The notes under the pieces: model-generated
Database searches by the model: none
The model's input: only the letters and a program-made list of their open reading frames with translations
Told to the model about the DNA's origin: nothing
Made by a program: the position numbers and the translations under genes
Shown: positions 1-5,615 of the stretch, one piece after another
Layout of the letters: each line of letters begins with the position of its first letter
How positions within the stretch are numbered: the stretch's first letter is position 1
Source: an uncultured Eubacterium sp.
GTDB lineage: Bacteria; Bacillota_A; Clostridia; Lachnospirales; Lachnospiraceae
Assembly (NCBI GenBank): GCA_948759685.1
Contig: CAQBGY010000133.1
Span: 1-8,303 of the forward strand
Length of the DNA stretch: 8,303 nt
Direction: 5' to 3'

Positions 1-252
1 AAGTCCGACTATTCCACTTACACGTCCATGTTCGATATGTTCCACGCATGGCAGGAGCAAGCCGCCAAACTGGAACAGGGCGAGATAAGCAGAGAGGAAT
101 ACGACCAGTGGCGGTACAAGTACCCGGAACTGGACACCTCAAAGCATTGGGCGAAAGTCCCCTCACAGGCGGTCAGTGATATGCTTATGGAAGAATTTCA
201 GAAAATCGAGAAAGAAGAAAAGAAAACAGCGAAAAAGAAAAAGCAGAAATAA
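1..252 (+). CDS. C-terminal end of an unidentified mobile-element-type protein (partial)
   Basis: The reading frame is open from the first base of the window, so this is the last 83 residues of a longer protein and the first internal ATG (28) need not be the start. The visible part is hydrophilic and helical, rich in Glu, Gln and Lys (HAWQEQAAKLEQGEISREEY), followed by a WRYKYPELDT stretch, an AKVPSQAVSDML stretch, and a very basic tail ending in KKTAKKKKQK. I see no catalytic motif or membrane segment. The WRY-YP / KVPSQ pattern recalls C-terminal tails of proteins on Clostridia mobile elements, possibly recombinases, but I cannot name the family with confidence. The gene is followed at once by a strong terminator, so it is the last gene of its unit. 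GC content is similar to that of the 640-2369 gene pair. Confidence 0.7.
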   Translation, partial: KSDYSTYTSMFDMFHAWQEQAAKLEQGEISREEYDQWRYKYPELDTSKHWAKVPSQAVSDMLMEEFQKIEKEEKKTAKKKKQK

Positions 253-262
253 GCATAAAAAG

Positions 263-312
263 ACCTTGCCGATATTCAGTTTTCATATCTGAAAATCAGC
301 AAGGTTTTCTTA
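263..312 (+). terminator. Rho-independent terminator after the first gene
   Basis: A long inverted repeat pairs 263-279 (ACCTTGCCGATATTCAG) with 289-305 (CTGAAAATCAGCAAGGT). It has 15 of 17 pairs, two internal mismatches and a 9-base loop, and is followed by TTTTCTT. It lies 11 bases after the stop codon at 250-252, the expected place for an intrinsic terminator. It has an A-rich run on its left, so it could also work on the opposite strand. Confidence 0.9.
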
Positions 313-313
313 T

Positions 314-534
314 GCCATTGATGTAATTATTTAATGCGTGATGTGAAAAATGCAGCCAAATCGTTGCCAGTACTTAAACAAATTTGCTTGCAACCCGCAT
401 AAACACTAGCTTTCTAAAGTCCATTTCATCACTCGAACTCCATACAGACAGTACCGTATATTAAGAGAATACAACGAATTTACGGCAATTTCAAGAGATA
501 TAAAGCAACATAAACAAATATTAGAAACTGAAAA
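314..534. other. Gene-poor stretch with a possible coding relic
   Basis: I see no complete gene between the terminator and the direct repeats. On the plus strand a frame is open from about 410 to the TAA at 545-547. It reads like protein (PYRQYRILREYNEFTAISRD, then an Ile/Lys/Glu-rich helical segment), but it has no start codon or ribosome binding site. It may be the remnant of a mobile-element gene. I could not find a convincing -35/-10 pair for the downstream genes here. Confidence 0.35.
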
Positions 535-562
535 AATGCAATTTTAATGCAATGAATGCAAT
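535..562 (+). repeat. Three direct copies of AATGCAAT
   Basis: The octamer AATGCAAT occurs at 535-542, 546-553 and 555-562, so starts are spaced 11 and 9 bases, close to one helical turn. It sits just upstream of the hairpin at 592-620 and the winged-helix gene starting at 640. Phased short direct repeats of this kind are often protein-binding sites (operator or iteron-like). A role as the binding site of the downstream DNA-binding protein is only inference. The spacing could also be chance in AT-rich DNA. Confidence 0.5.
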
Positions 563-591
563 CCATTCTCATTGTCGAAACACAATATCCG

Positions 592-620
592 CAGGCACCC
601 CTTTGTGGGTGTCTGTTTTT
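592..620 (+). terminator. Terminator or attenuator hairpin in front of the winged-helix gene
   Basis: CAGGCACCC (592-600) pairs with GGGTGTCTG (607-615) over nine positions with one G-T wobble. The loop is six bases and is followed directly by TTTTT at 616-620. This has the form of an intrinsic terminator, yet it lies only four bases before the ribosome binding site (624-631) of the next gene. It may therefore be an attenuator, or a shield that stops read-through from outside. It also argues against any protein start upstream of it. Confidence 0.7.
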
Positions 621-623
621 CTC

Positions 624-631
624 AAAGGAGG
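624..631 (+). promoter_or_regulatory. Shine-Dalgarno site that fixes the TTG start
   Basis: AAAGGAGG is a near-perfect Shine-Dalgarno sequence. It is eight bases from the TTG at 640-642. The only upstream in-frame ATG (556) has no such site and would force translation through the terminator hairpin. This selects TTG 640 as the start. Confidence 0.85.
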
Positions 632-639
632 ACTATATC

Positions 640-1824
640 TTGGACTATCAACTAGAAATCAAACAAATTGTGGACTACCCACGGTGCCGCATCTACCGCG
701 AGTTCATCCGCAGCCTTATGGAAGATAGGGACATCCGTACAAACGGAAGTTCCTATCTTTTTTATTACATGACGCTCTGCTCCTATGCCAACTTCCGCTC
801 CTCCTACCGCCGGATAGAAGGTATCTCCTATCTGGTGGGGCCGGGCGAGTGGATCTGCAAGACCTCGGAACTGGCGGAATGGTTCCGCACACGCTTCCAG
901 CATCAGGCAGTCGCCATTCTTGACTTCCTGCAGGAACAGAATTACATCACCTACACCAAACTTGGCAGAAACCATCTGATTAAATTCACGATCAACGGCT
1001 GGAAGCAGCACAATACGGCGCTTGATTACAATTACCCATGTCTGAAGGATGTGGGCTTTTTCTTTTTCCCGGTTGCCGCCGTCCATGAACTGATCAGCAT
1101 GGGCAAATGCTCAGAGATGGATATTGTGCTTGACCTGTGGGTACACGCCATCTATAACGACCGGCAGGTGCAAGGCTCTGAACTGGGGCCTGTGGTCTAT
1201 TTCCGCAATGCCACCGGCAATCCGCTCACGAATTTCAGCGATCTTGCCCTGCGCTGGGGCATATCAAAGTCTACGGTCAGCCGGATTTTAAGCAAACTGC
1301 AGGATAAAAAATATCTCTCGCTGGTATCCTTCACTGGCAGGCACGGCAGCGTCATCTATCTGTGCAGCTACCTGTCTACCATGTTTGGTATCAGTGACGT
1401 AATGATCGACAAGGAGGAAATTTCCATGACATTTCAGGTTCCTGTACACGTTCCGGAGGATTTATCCCTTCCCGAAACAGAAACCATCCGTGATGAACAA
1501 ATCACGATTATGGAGGCAGACGACTGCGTTTCAGGGCAGTCCGGTTGCGTTTCAAAACCGCACATAAAAAAAGTAGTTCAGAAAGTGGCGCAAATCCTTG
1601 CCACACAAGGGGTTTCGTGCTGCGAATGCCCCCGGACGCAATATAAGTTATATCCCTTATCCGACTGCAAAGAAACTGATTTAAGGTATTCCCTGCAGAT
1701 TGTCTGTCCGGACGGGAAGATGCCCTACCGGTTTGAGCTGACACTATCGCCGGTCATTCCGCCAGAAGATCGCAGTAATGCACCCGTCAACCAAACAGGC
1801 GCCCAAAATGAAGAAAGAAGGTAA
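640..1824 (+). CDS. Winged-helix DNA-binding protein of a mobile element (replication-initiator or regulator-like)
   Basis: The protein is 394 aa from a TTG start. An upstream ATG at 556 would extend it, but the hairpin and the ribosome binding site favour 640. Residues about 40-115 look like a winged helix (GEWICKTSELAEWFRTRFQ, then AILDFLQEQNYITYTKLG), similar in pattern to N-terminal domains of phage and plasmid replication-initiation proteins. Residues about 200-230 hold a second clear helix-turn-helix (LALRWGISKSTVSRILSKLQ). A C-terminal region from about 308 (VVQKVAQILATQGVSC, then CECP and YKLYPLSD) looks like a separate conserved domain. No membrane segment is present. I recall this architecture as a common accessory protein in Lachnospiraceae-type genomes, usually labelled only helix-turn-helix protein. 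It is followed after five bases by a co-transcribed gene, and a decayed copy of the pair lies at 2748-3123. DNA binding is well supported; replication versus regulation is not resolved. Confidence 0.85.
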   Translation: MDYQLEIKQIVDYPRCRIYREFIRSLMEDRDIRTNGSSYLFYYMTLCSYANFRSSYRRIEGISYLVGPGEWICKTSELAEWFRTRFQHQAVAILDFLQEQNYITYTKLGRNHLIKFTINGWKQHNTALDYNYPCLKDVGFFFFPVAAVHELISMGKCSEMDIVLDLWVHAIYNDRQVQGSELGPVVYFRNATGNPLTNFSDLALRWGISKSTVSRILSKLQDKKYLSLVSFTGRHGSVIYLCSYLSTMFGISDVMIDKEEISMTFQVPVHVPEDLSLPETETIRDEQITIMEADDCVSGQSGCVSKPHIKKVVQKVAQILATQGVSCCECPRTQYKLYPLSDCKETDLRYSLQIVCPDGKMPYRFELTLSPVIPPEDRSNAPVNQTGAQNEERR

Positions 1825-1829
1825 ACACT

Positions 1830-2369
1830 ATGGCAAACACAAGACCAAACAAAAATATTCCCTCAGAACAGGAGAATCCCCTGTTCCACGACACATGGAA
1901 GCTTCTGAAGAATTACCGGGATGCCGTCTGGAACCTTGAACTAGCTGTCCAGCAGGTACGCAGCACCTTCGAGATTGAGTTTGGAAGCAGCATTGAGGAA
2001 TTTCTGGATTCTATCTACCTTGCAGGGGCAGATATTGGCGGTACACGGCTGGAGGATTATGCCAGGAGCATCGAGCGCAGCAACAAGATGCTGACACTCT
2101 TAAATTCCGCCGTTGACATCCTGCGGAACAAGCATAAACACGGGGAACAATACTACTGGATACTCTATTACAGCTACCTCTCTCCCCAACAACTCCAGAA
2201 TACGGATGAGATCATAGAAAGCCTGCGGCCGCATATTGCGAATATCTCCCATAGAACCTATTATCGAAAACGCCCGGAGGCAGTTCAGGCGCTTAGTTCT
2301 ATACTGTGGGGTTACACCTCAAAGGACTGTTTGGAGACACTGGATCAGTTCTTCCCTAAAGAAAAATAG
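1830..2369 (+). CDS. ArpU-like helical protein, partner of the winged-helix gene
   Basis: A 179-aa protein starts with ATG at 1830, five bases after the previous stop. Its ribosome binding site AGAAGG (1816-1821) lies inside the end of that gene, so the two are probably translated together. The protein is mostly helical. Its C-terminal third (YYSYLSPQQLQ, then SHRTYYRKRPEAVQALSSIL) has the RTYYR-K-A-L pattern of ArpU-type phage late regulators, whose C-terminus resembles a sigma-factor region 4 helix-turn-helix. The first half (NYRDAVWNLELAVQQVRSTF, SIEEFLDSIYLAGADIGG) has no motif I recognise. I infer a small DNA-binding or regulatory role in the same mobile element. The 3' end of this gene has a decayed duplicate at about 2925-3123. 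The full-length match to ArpU is unproven. Confidence 0.8.
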   Translation: MANTRPNKNIPSEQENPLFHDTWKLLKNYRDAVWNLELAVQQVRSTFEIEFGSSIEEFLDSIYLAGADIGGTRLEDYARSIERSNKMLTLLNSAVDILRNKHKHGEQYYWILYYSYLSPQQLQNTDEIIESLRPHIANISHRTYYRKRPEAVQALSSILWGYTSKDCLETLDQFFPKEK

Positions 2370-2372
2370 CAG

Positions 2373-2747
2373 ATGGCACCAAATTGCGCATCGCTACCAT
2401 CGTGAATGTTTCCGTTGTTCTGCCCCTTATGAACCAAGTCCAGCAGGAAAATATCTGCAACTCTTGAAATTCTTGGTTAGATAATCCGCAGAGTGCAGAA
2501 ATGCCTACTCCATTTCAAGAATAGCATAATCATGGCGGTCACCACCCAATACTGTGGAGGAGGTCTTGCCTTTCAAATTTCGCAGGAGCACTCCCTCTTT
2601 TGCCACTTTCAGATAGTTGTTCAGGATACGCGTGCAATCCTACACTGAAGATTGCCGCGTGATCAAGAGTGCTCTTGCTTGTGTAATCCCTGACAGGGTA
2701 ATACGAATTCTTAACTTTCGGGTCCCCCGCGTTGGTGATGGTGTCTG
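2373..2747. other. About 375 bases without a recognisable gene
   Basis: Short open frames exist on both strands, but none has a good start, ribosome binding site or recognisable product. One plus-strand frame just after 2369 reads LRIATIVNVSVVLPLMNQVQ before a stop and could be a relic. The minus-strand frame at 2539-2784 overlaps the decayed copy starting at 2748, so it is probably an accident. Composition matches the left half of the window. I read this as decayed mobile-element DNA. Confidence 0.5.
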
Positions 2748-2921
2748 GGCATTTCTGCTTACACGGTGCTTTACAACTACGCAAACTTCCACACCTCTTA
2801 TCTCCGCATAGACGGTATCAGATATACCATCTATCCCAGTGAATAAATCTGCACCGTGAAGGAACTGACTGCATGGTTCCGTACCCATTTTCCGCGTTAG
2901 GTTGTTTCCATCCTAGACTGA
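2748..2921 (+). pseudogene. Decayed copy of the winged-helix gene (5' portion)
   Basis: In the frame of 2775 the translation reads NYANFHTSYLRIDGIRYTIY, a stop, ICTVKELTAWFRTHF, a stop, and VVSILD, a stop. It aligns with SYANFRSSYRRIEGISYLVG / WICKTSELAEWFRTRF / AVAILD of the intact protein at 640-1824. The stops are TAA at 2844 in place of Trp, TAG at 2898 in place of Gln, and TGA at 2919. Similarity upstream of about 2748 fades. The match breaks off near 2920, where sequence related to the end of the partner gene begins. The copy cannot make a functional protein. Confidence 0.85.
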
Positions 2922-2924
2922 CTG

Positions 2925-3123
2925 CGGTATTACTCATTGCTCTCCCGCAACAGTTAAGAAATTGGGAGAAAATCATAGAGAAACTGCGCCTCGCATCCAG
3001 GATAGCAGATTCCGCACCTATTATCAAAGGAGGCGGGAGGGTATTGACGCACTTAACTCTATCTTGTGAAGTATACATCTAAGAACAGTATCGACATTCT
3101 GGAGAAGTTCTTTCCAGAAATGG
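2925..3123 (+). pseudogene. Decayed copy of the ArpU-like gene (3' portion)
   Basis: Translation across three frames gives LPQQLRNWEKIIEKLR, then RTYYQRRREGIDALNSIL with a stop, then YTSKNSIDILEKFFPEMG. These match SPQQLQNTDEIIESLR / RTYYRKRPEAVQALSSIL / YTSKDCLETLDQFFPKEK at the end of the gene at 1830-2369. At least two frameshifts and an in-frame TGA disrupt it. Order and orientation are the same as in the intact pair. The 5' part of this gene and the 3' part of its neighbour are missing, so the relic is a fusion left by an internal deletion of about 1.2 kb relative to the intact copy. Confidence 0.85.
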
Positions 3124-3142
3124 GCAGGCAATCGGCAGTCAT

Positions 3143-3199
3143 TATAATCCCCTATAGCATGAATATGAAATATCTGATGACATAAGGGGATTATATTTT
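3143..3199 (+). terminator. Hairpin closing the decayed gene copy
   Basis: Bases 3143-3153 (TATAATCCCCT) pair perfectly with 3185-3195 (AGGGGATTATA) over 11 bp, and TTTT follows. The loop is long (31 bases), which weakens the case for a classical terminator. It lies about 20 bases after the end of the decayed ArpU-like gene, where the terminator of that unit would be expected, and close to the change from balanced to AT-rich DNA. It could instead be an inverted repeat marking an element boundary. Confidence 0.55.
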
Positions 3200-3270
3200 G
3201 AAATTCGATATAAAATGACTATAGTTTACGTTTTGACAATATTCTAGTAGTTTTTCCACAATCCGACAAG

Positions 3271-3285
3271 TATGGTGTCACCATA
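3271..3285. promoter_or_regulatory. Palindromic operator-like site 1
   Basis: TATGGTGTCACCATA is a perfect 7-1-7 inverted repeat. It ends at the probable -35 element (3286-3291) of the operon promoter. Together with site 2 it carries ACCATAT half-sites (3280-3286 and 3297-3303). The likely binder is the XRE-type regulator encoded as the first gene of the operon. That link is inferred from position. Confidence 0.65.
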
Positions 3286-3313
3286 TTGTGCTGTAAACCA
3301 TATGGTTTATAAT
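3286..3313 (+). promoter_or_regulatory. Probable promoter of the rSAM operon
   Basis: TATAAT at 3308-3313 is a perfect -10 box. TTGTGC at 3286-3291, 16 bases upstream, is an acceptable -35. Transcription would begin near 3320, giving a short leader with the ribosome binding site GAGGT (3325-3329) before ATG 3336. The 16-bp palindrome at 3294-3309 fills the spacer, so a bound repressor would block RNA polymerase. A better-looking TTGACA at 3233 has no matching -10 at the right distance. Confidence 0.65.
3294..3309. promoter_or_regulatory. Palindromic operator-like site 2
   Basis: TAAACCATATGGTTTA is a perfect 16-bp palindrome inside the promoter spacer, overlapping the first bases of the -10 box. 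Its centre is 23.5 bases from that of site 1, a little over two helical turns, which suits two dimers on one face of the DNA. It is a strong candidate for autoregulation by the downstream helix-turn-helix protein. Confidence 0.7.
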
Positions 3314-3335
3314 AAACATTAAGCTGAGGTAATTT

Positions 3336-3607
3336 ATGACAATATCAGACATGATAAGGCAATTATGCAAGCAAAAAATTTTAGTTTAGCTGAATTTTGT
3401 AGGCATATTCGCCAGACACCACAAAATTTTAATAAGAAATTGAAGAGAAATACTGTTTCTCTCAATGAGATATTTTTGATAGCCAAAGTACTAAATGTAT
3501 ACTATGAACAAGCATTTATATTCCCAGATGGTAATAAAATCCATTTAACTATAAAAGGAGGAAAAAGATGCCGCATTGCAATAAAAAAATGTTGTCATTT
3601 TTCTTAA
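3336..3607 (+). CDS. XRE-family helix-turn-helix regulator with an apparent -1 frameshift
   Basis: ATG 3336 has a good ribosome binding site (GAGGT, 3325-3329), but its frame stops at TAG 3387 after MTISDMIRQLCKQKILV. The frame one base back carries on from KNFSLAEFCRHIRQTPQNFN through VSLNEIFLIAKVLNVYYEQA to the TAA at 3605-3607. Joining the two at the run of six A and four T (3373-3382) restores a full XRE-type domain: helix 1 from the first frame, then recognition helices around SLAEF and TPQNFNKKLK. Without the join, translation from ATG 3365 would give 80 aa lacking helix 1. The cause may be a one-base deletion, a sequencing error in a homopolymer, or slippage. The last 40 bases overlap the start of the rSAM gene, so the two are coupled. 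Probable role: repressor of its own operon through the palindromes upstream. Confidence 0.75.
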
Positions 3608-4719
3608 CAACAAAATGTAATTTATGTTGTATATACTGTTACAATGCCAAAACCAGAAATGAAATCAAGGAACATACACTTCCTTTTGAAATTGCAAAAG
3701 CCGGAATTGATTGGTATTTTGAAAAAAATGATAGTAGGCATATAAGATTTTATGGACCCGGGGAACCTACACAGGAGTTTGAACTTCTCAAAAAAATTAC
3801 AGATTATGCAAAATCCCACCCAAATAGAGGAGAAAATGTTACTGTTGAAATCCAAACAAATGGGATTTTCACAAAAGATATACGTGAATGGGCCTTAAAC
3901 AACTTTAATATTATGTGGATGTCATTCGATGGTATGCCAGATATACAGGCACATAATCGACCGTTAAATCCACTCTATAGTGATGTATTTGAGCATCACT
4001 CTTCTGCTGATGTATTAGAAGACAATGTTCGTTGGCTTATTAGCAACAAAGAAAATAGAAATTTAATGGTTGGTGCACGAGTTACCATTACAGATGCAAA
4101 TGTAAATAGACAAATTGAAATGGTAGATTATTTTTATAATCTTGGAATTCGCTATGTATGGACAAACCCGCTCTTTTATAGCGTTGGAAAAATCCCCGTA
4201 TGCATAGATGAAAAAAAGAAACAATCATATAGCTTTAAAATGGATTCCTACATCGATAATTATTTGGTTGCTTACAAATACGCTAAAGCAAAAGGTGTTT
4301 TTTGGGGGAGTTTTCTTACAATTAATTTTGATGGCGAATCTTCCTACCATTGTCGTTGCTGTACACCATTAAGTGCCCCACACCTTACACCTGATGGATA
4401 TATTTCTGCTTGCGATATGGTTGTATTAGGCGCAGAACCATATCACATGGATCCTTTTATTGTCGGGAAATGGAATCCTAACACTAAAGCGTTCGAACTA
4501 TATGAAGATAAAATAAAGCAATTAAATAGTAGGTGTTCAACAGAAATGGAACATTGCAAAAATTGTGTAGCTAAATTGCATTGTGGTGGTTACTGTTTAG
4601 GTGAAACAGTAAATGAAACAGGAAAACTAGATGGACAGAATTTGGTAAAATGTAAAGCTGTACGTAAACTATTCGAAGAATTAGGAACTTGCCAACCATA
4701 TAAATATTTACACCCTTAA
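3568..4719 (+). CDS. Radical SAM/SPASM domain enzyme
   Basis: The protein is 383 aa. ATG 3568 has an ideal ribosome binding site (AAGGAGG, 3555-3561). Cys17, Cys21 and Cys24 form the CX3CX2C motif that binds the radical SAM [4Fe-4S] cluster. GPGEP at 63-67 takes the place of the usual GGEP motif that contacts S-adenosylmethionine. The C-terminus is a SPASM domain for further Fe-S clusters: Cys262/264/265, then DGYISAC ending at Cys282, Cys323, the block Cys330-x2-Cys333-x5-Cys339-x3-Cys343, and Cys362. The length and layout fit anaerobic sulfatase-maturating enzymes and RiPP peptide maturases, which modify residues in a protein or peptide by radical chemistry. The enzyme should be cytoplasmic and oxygen-sensitive. 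No sulfatase gene and no clear precursor peptide are nearby, so the substrate is unknown. It is followed after 18 bases by the SDR gene, with a nearly identical ribosome binding site. Confidence 0.93.
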   Translation: MPHCNKKMLSFFLTTKCNLCCIYCYNAKTRNEIKEHTLPFEIAKAGIDWYFEKNDSRHIRFYGPGEPTQEFELLKKITDYAKSHPNRGENVTVEIQTNGIFTKDIREWALNNFNIMWMSFDGMPDIQAHNRPLNPLYSDVFEHHSSADVLEDNVRWLISNKENRNLMVGARVTITDANVNRQIEMVDYFYNLGIRYVWTNPLFYSVGKIPVCIDEKKKQSYSFKMDSYIDNYLVAYKYAKAKGVFWGSFLTINFDGESSYHCRCCTPLSAPHLTPDGYISACDMVVLGAEPYHMDPFIVGKWNPNTKAFELYEDKIKQLNSRCSTEMEHCKNCVAKLHCGGYCLGETVNETGKLDGQNLVKCKAVRKLFEELGTCQPYKYLHP

Positions 4720-4737
4720 AAATGAGAGGAGAAAAAG

Positions 4738-5595
4738 ATGAAAAAAATTGCAGTGGTAACGGGATTTGATAACAGCGTTATTTCCAGAGAAACAATATTA
4801 CTACTTATTAAAAAAAATTATTATGTTTTCGCAACATATGAAGGAAACAAAATTGATAGAGAAGCCTTTATTTCTGAAAACAACATTTCTGATTCAATTT
4901 CTTTTACACAAATTGATTATATGTCTCATGAAAGTATTAAAAACCTTATTGATCAATTATGTGATAAAAGAATTCATGCAATAGTGAACTGCTATGCAAC
5001 GCTTGCAGAAACTGATGAGCATGAATTACGGCATGAATTTTTTGATTTTAACTATGAAGAATTCGGACGTGTATTAACAAGTAATATTTCCGTTATCGCT
5101 TCAATCTGTATGGGACTAAAAGATAATATGGTTTCTGGAGGATGCATTGTTAATATTACAAGTAGTGCCGCAGAAGAAGGCGGTTTTGCAACGATTTCCT
5201 ATAATGCCAGTAAGGCTGCTCTAAAAAATCTGAGCAAATCTCTGGCAAATAACTTTGGGCCATATAATGGTGTTCGCGTAAATTGTGTGGCTCCTGGTTG
5301 GATTCCCCAAAGCAAAGATGTCGTTGCTGGAAATGTCGTTGAATTAGCTAATAAACTAACGCCATTAAGTACTTATGGAACTCCACAAGACGTCGCACAA
5401 GCAGTAATTAATTTAATTGAAAATCCATATGCTAACAATGTTAATTATGGTGTTGATGGCGGAATTACAAGCAGCTATCTAATGTATTTATTAGAGTCTT
5501 CCGATTTATCTGGTAATGAAACAAATGAGTTTATGAAAACATTAATAAAAATAATTGGAGATGCAAAAGAAAGTGTAAAAAGTAAAAACGATTAA
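4738..5595 (+). CDS. Short-chain dehydrogenase/reductase (SDR) family protein
   Basis: The protein is 285 aa with ribosome binding site GAGAGGAG at 4724-4731. The classical SDR active site is complete: Asn116 (TSNIS), Ser142 (ITSSA), Tyr155 and Lys159 (YNASK). It also has the VRVNCVAPG motif and a GVDGG near the usual C-terminus. The cofactor end is altered. The glycine-rich TGxxxGxG is replaced by TGFDNSVIS (residues 8-16) and the usual NNAG by NCYA. NAD(P)H binding may therefore be changed or weak, although catalysis looks possible. About 40 residues follow GVDGG, a longer tail than in typical FabG-like enzymes. The likely reaction is reduction of a carbonyl or oxidation of an alcohol on an unknown substrate. 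Its place directly after the rSAM enzyme suggests both act on the same product. Confidence 0.9.
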   Translation: MKKIAVVTGFDNSVISRETILLLIKKNYYVFATYEGNKIDREAFISENNISDSISFTQIDYMSHESIKNLIDQLCDKRIHAIVNCYATLAETDEHELRHEFFDFNYEEFGRVLTSNISVIASICMGLKDNMVSGGCIVNITSSAAEEGGFATISYNASKAALKNLSKSLANNFGPYNGVRVNCVAPGWIPQSKDVVAGNVVELANKLTPLSTYGTPQDVAQAVINLIENPYANNVNYGVDGGITSSYLMYLLESSDLSGNETNEFMKTLIKIIGDAKESVKSKND

Positions 5596-5615
5596 GAGTG
5601 AACAGGAAGCATACA

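Noticed and set aside
556..639. ATG 556 as start of the winged-helix gene
   Set aside because: It has no ribosome binding site and the extra 28 codons run through a terminator-like hairpin. TTG 640 has an ideal site.
652..1086. Minus-strand frame of 144 codons
   Set aside because: It lies fully opposite the winged-helix gene, whose protein reads as a coherent family member. The reverse frame has no recognisable motif.
2539..2784. Minus-strand frame of 81 codons in the degenerate region
   Set aside because: It overlaps the decayed plus-strand copy, has no good ribosome binding site and gives no recognisable protein, although I cannot exclude a relic.
3233..3261. TTGACA at 3233 as the operon's -35 box
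   Set aside because: The sequence 16-18 bases downstream (around CCACAA) is not a -10 box. The TTGTGC/TATAAT pair near 3300 fits better.
3124..3335. CRISPR array, tRNA gene or attachment site at the composition boundary
   Set aside because: I saw no repeated spacer-repeat pattern, no tRNA-like cloverleaf and no matching direct repeats flanking the operon within the window.
3551..3607. The regulator's C-terminal tail (GGKRCRIAIKKCCHFS) as a GG-leader, Cys-rich precursor peptide for the rSAM enzyme
   Set aside because: The KGGKR part is simply the translated ribosome binding site of the rSAM gene, and the Cys-rich part overlaps the start of the rSAM coding sequence in another frame. The resemblance is probably accidental.
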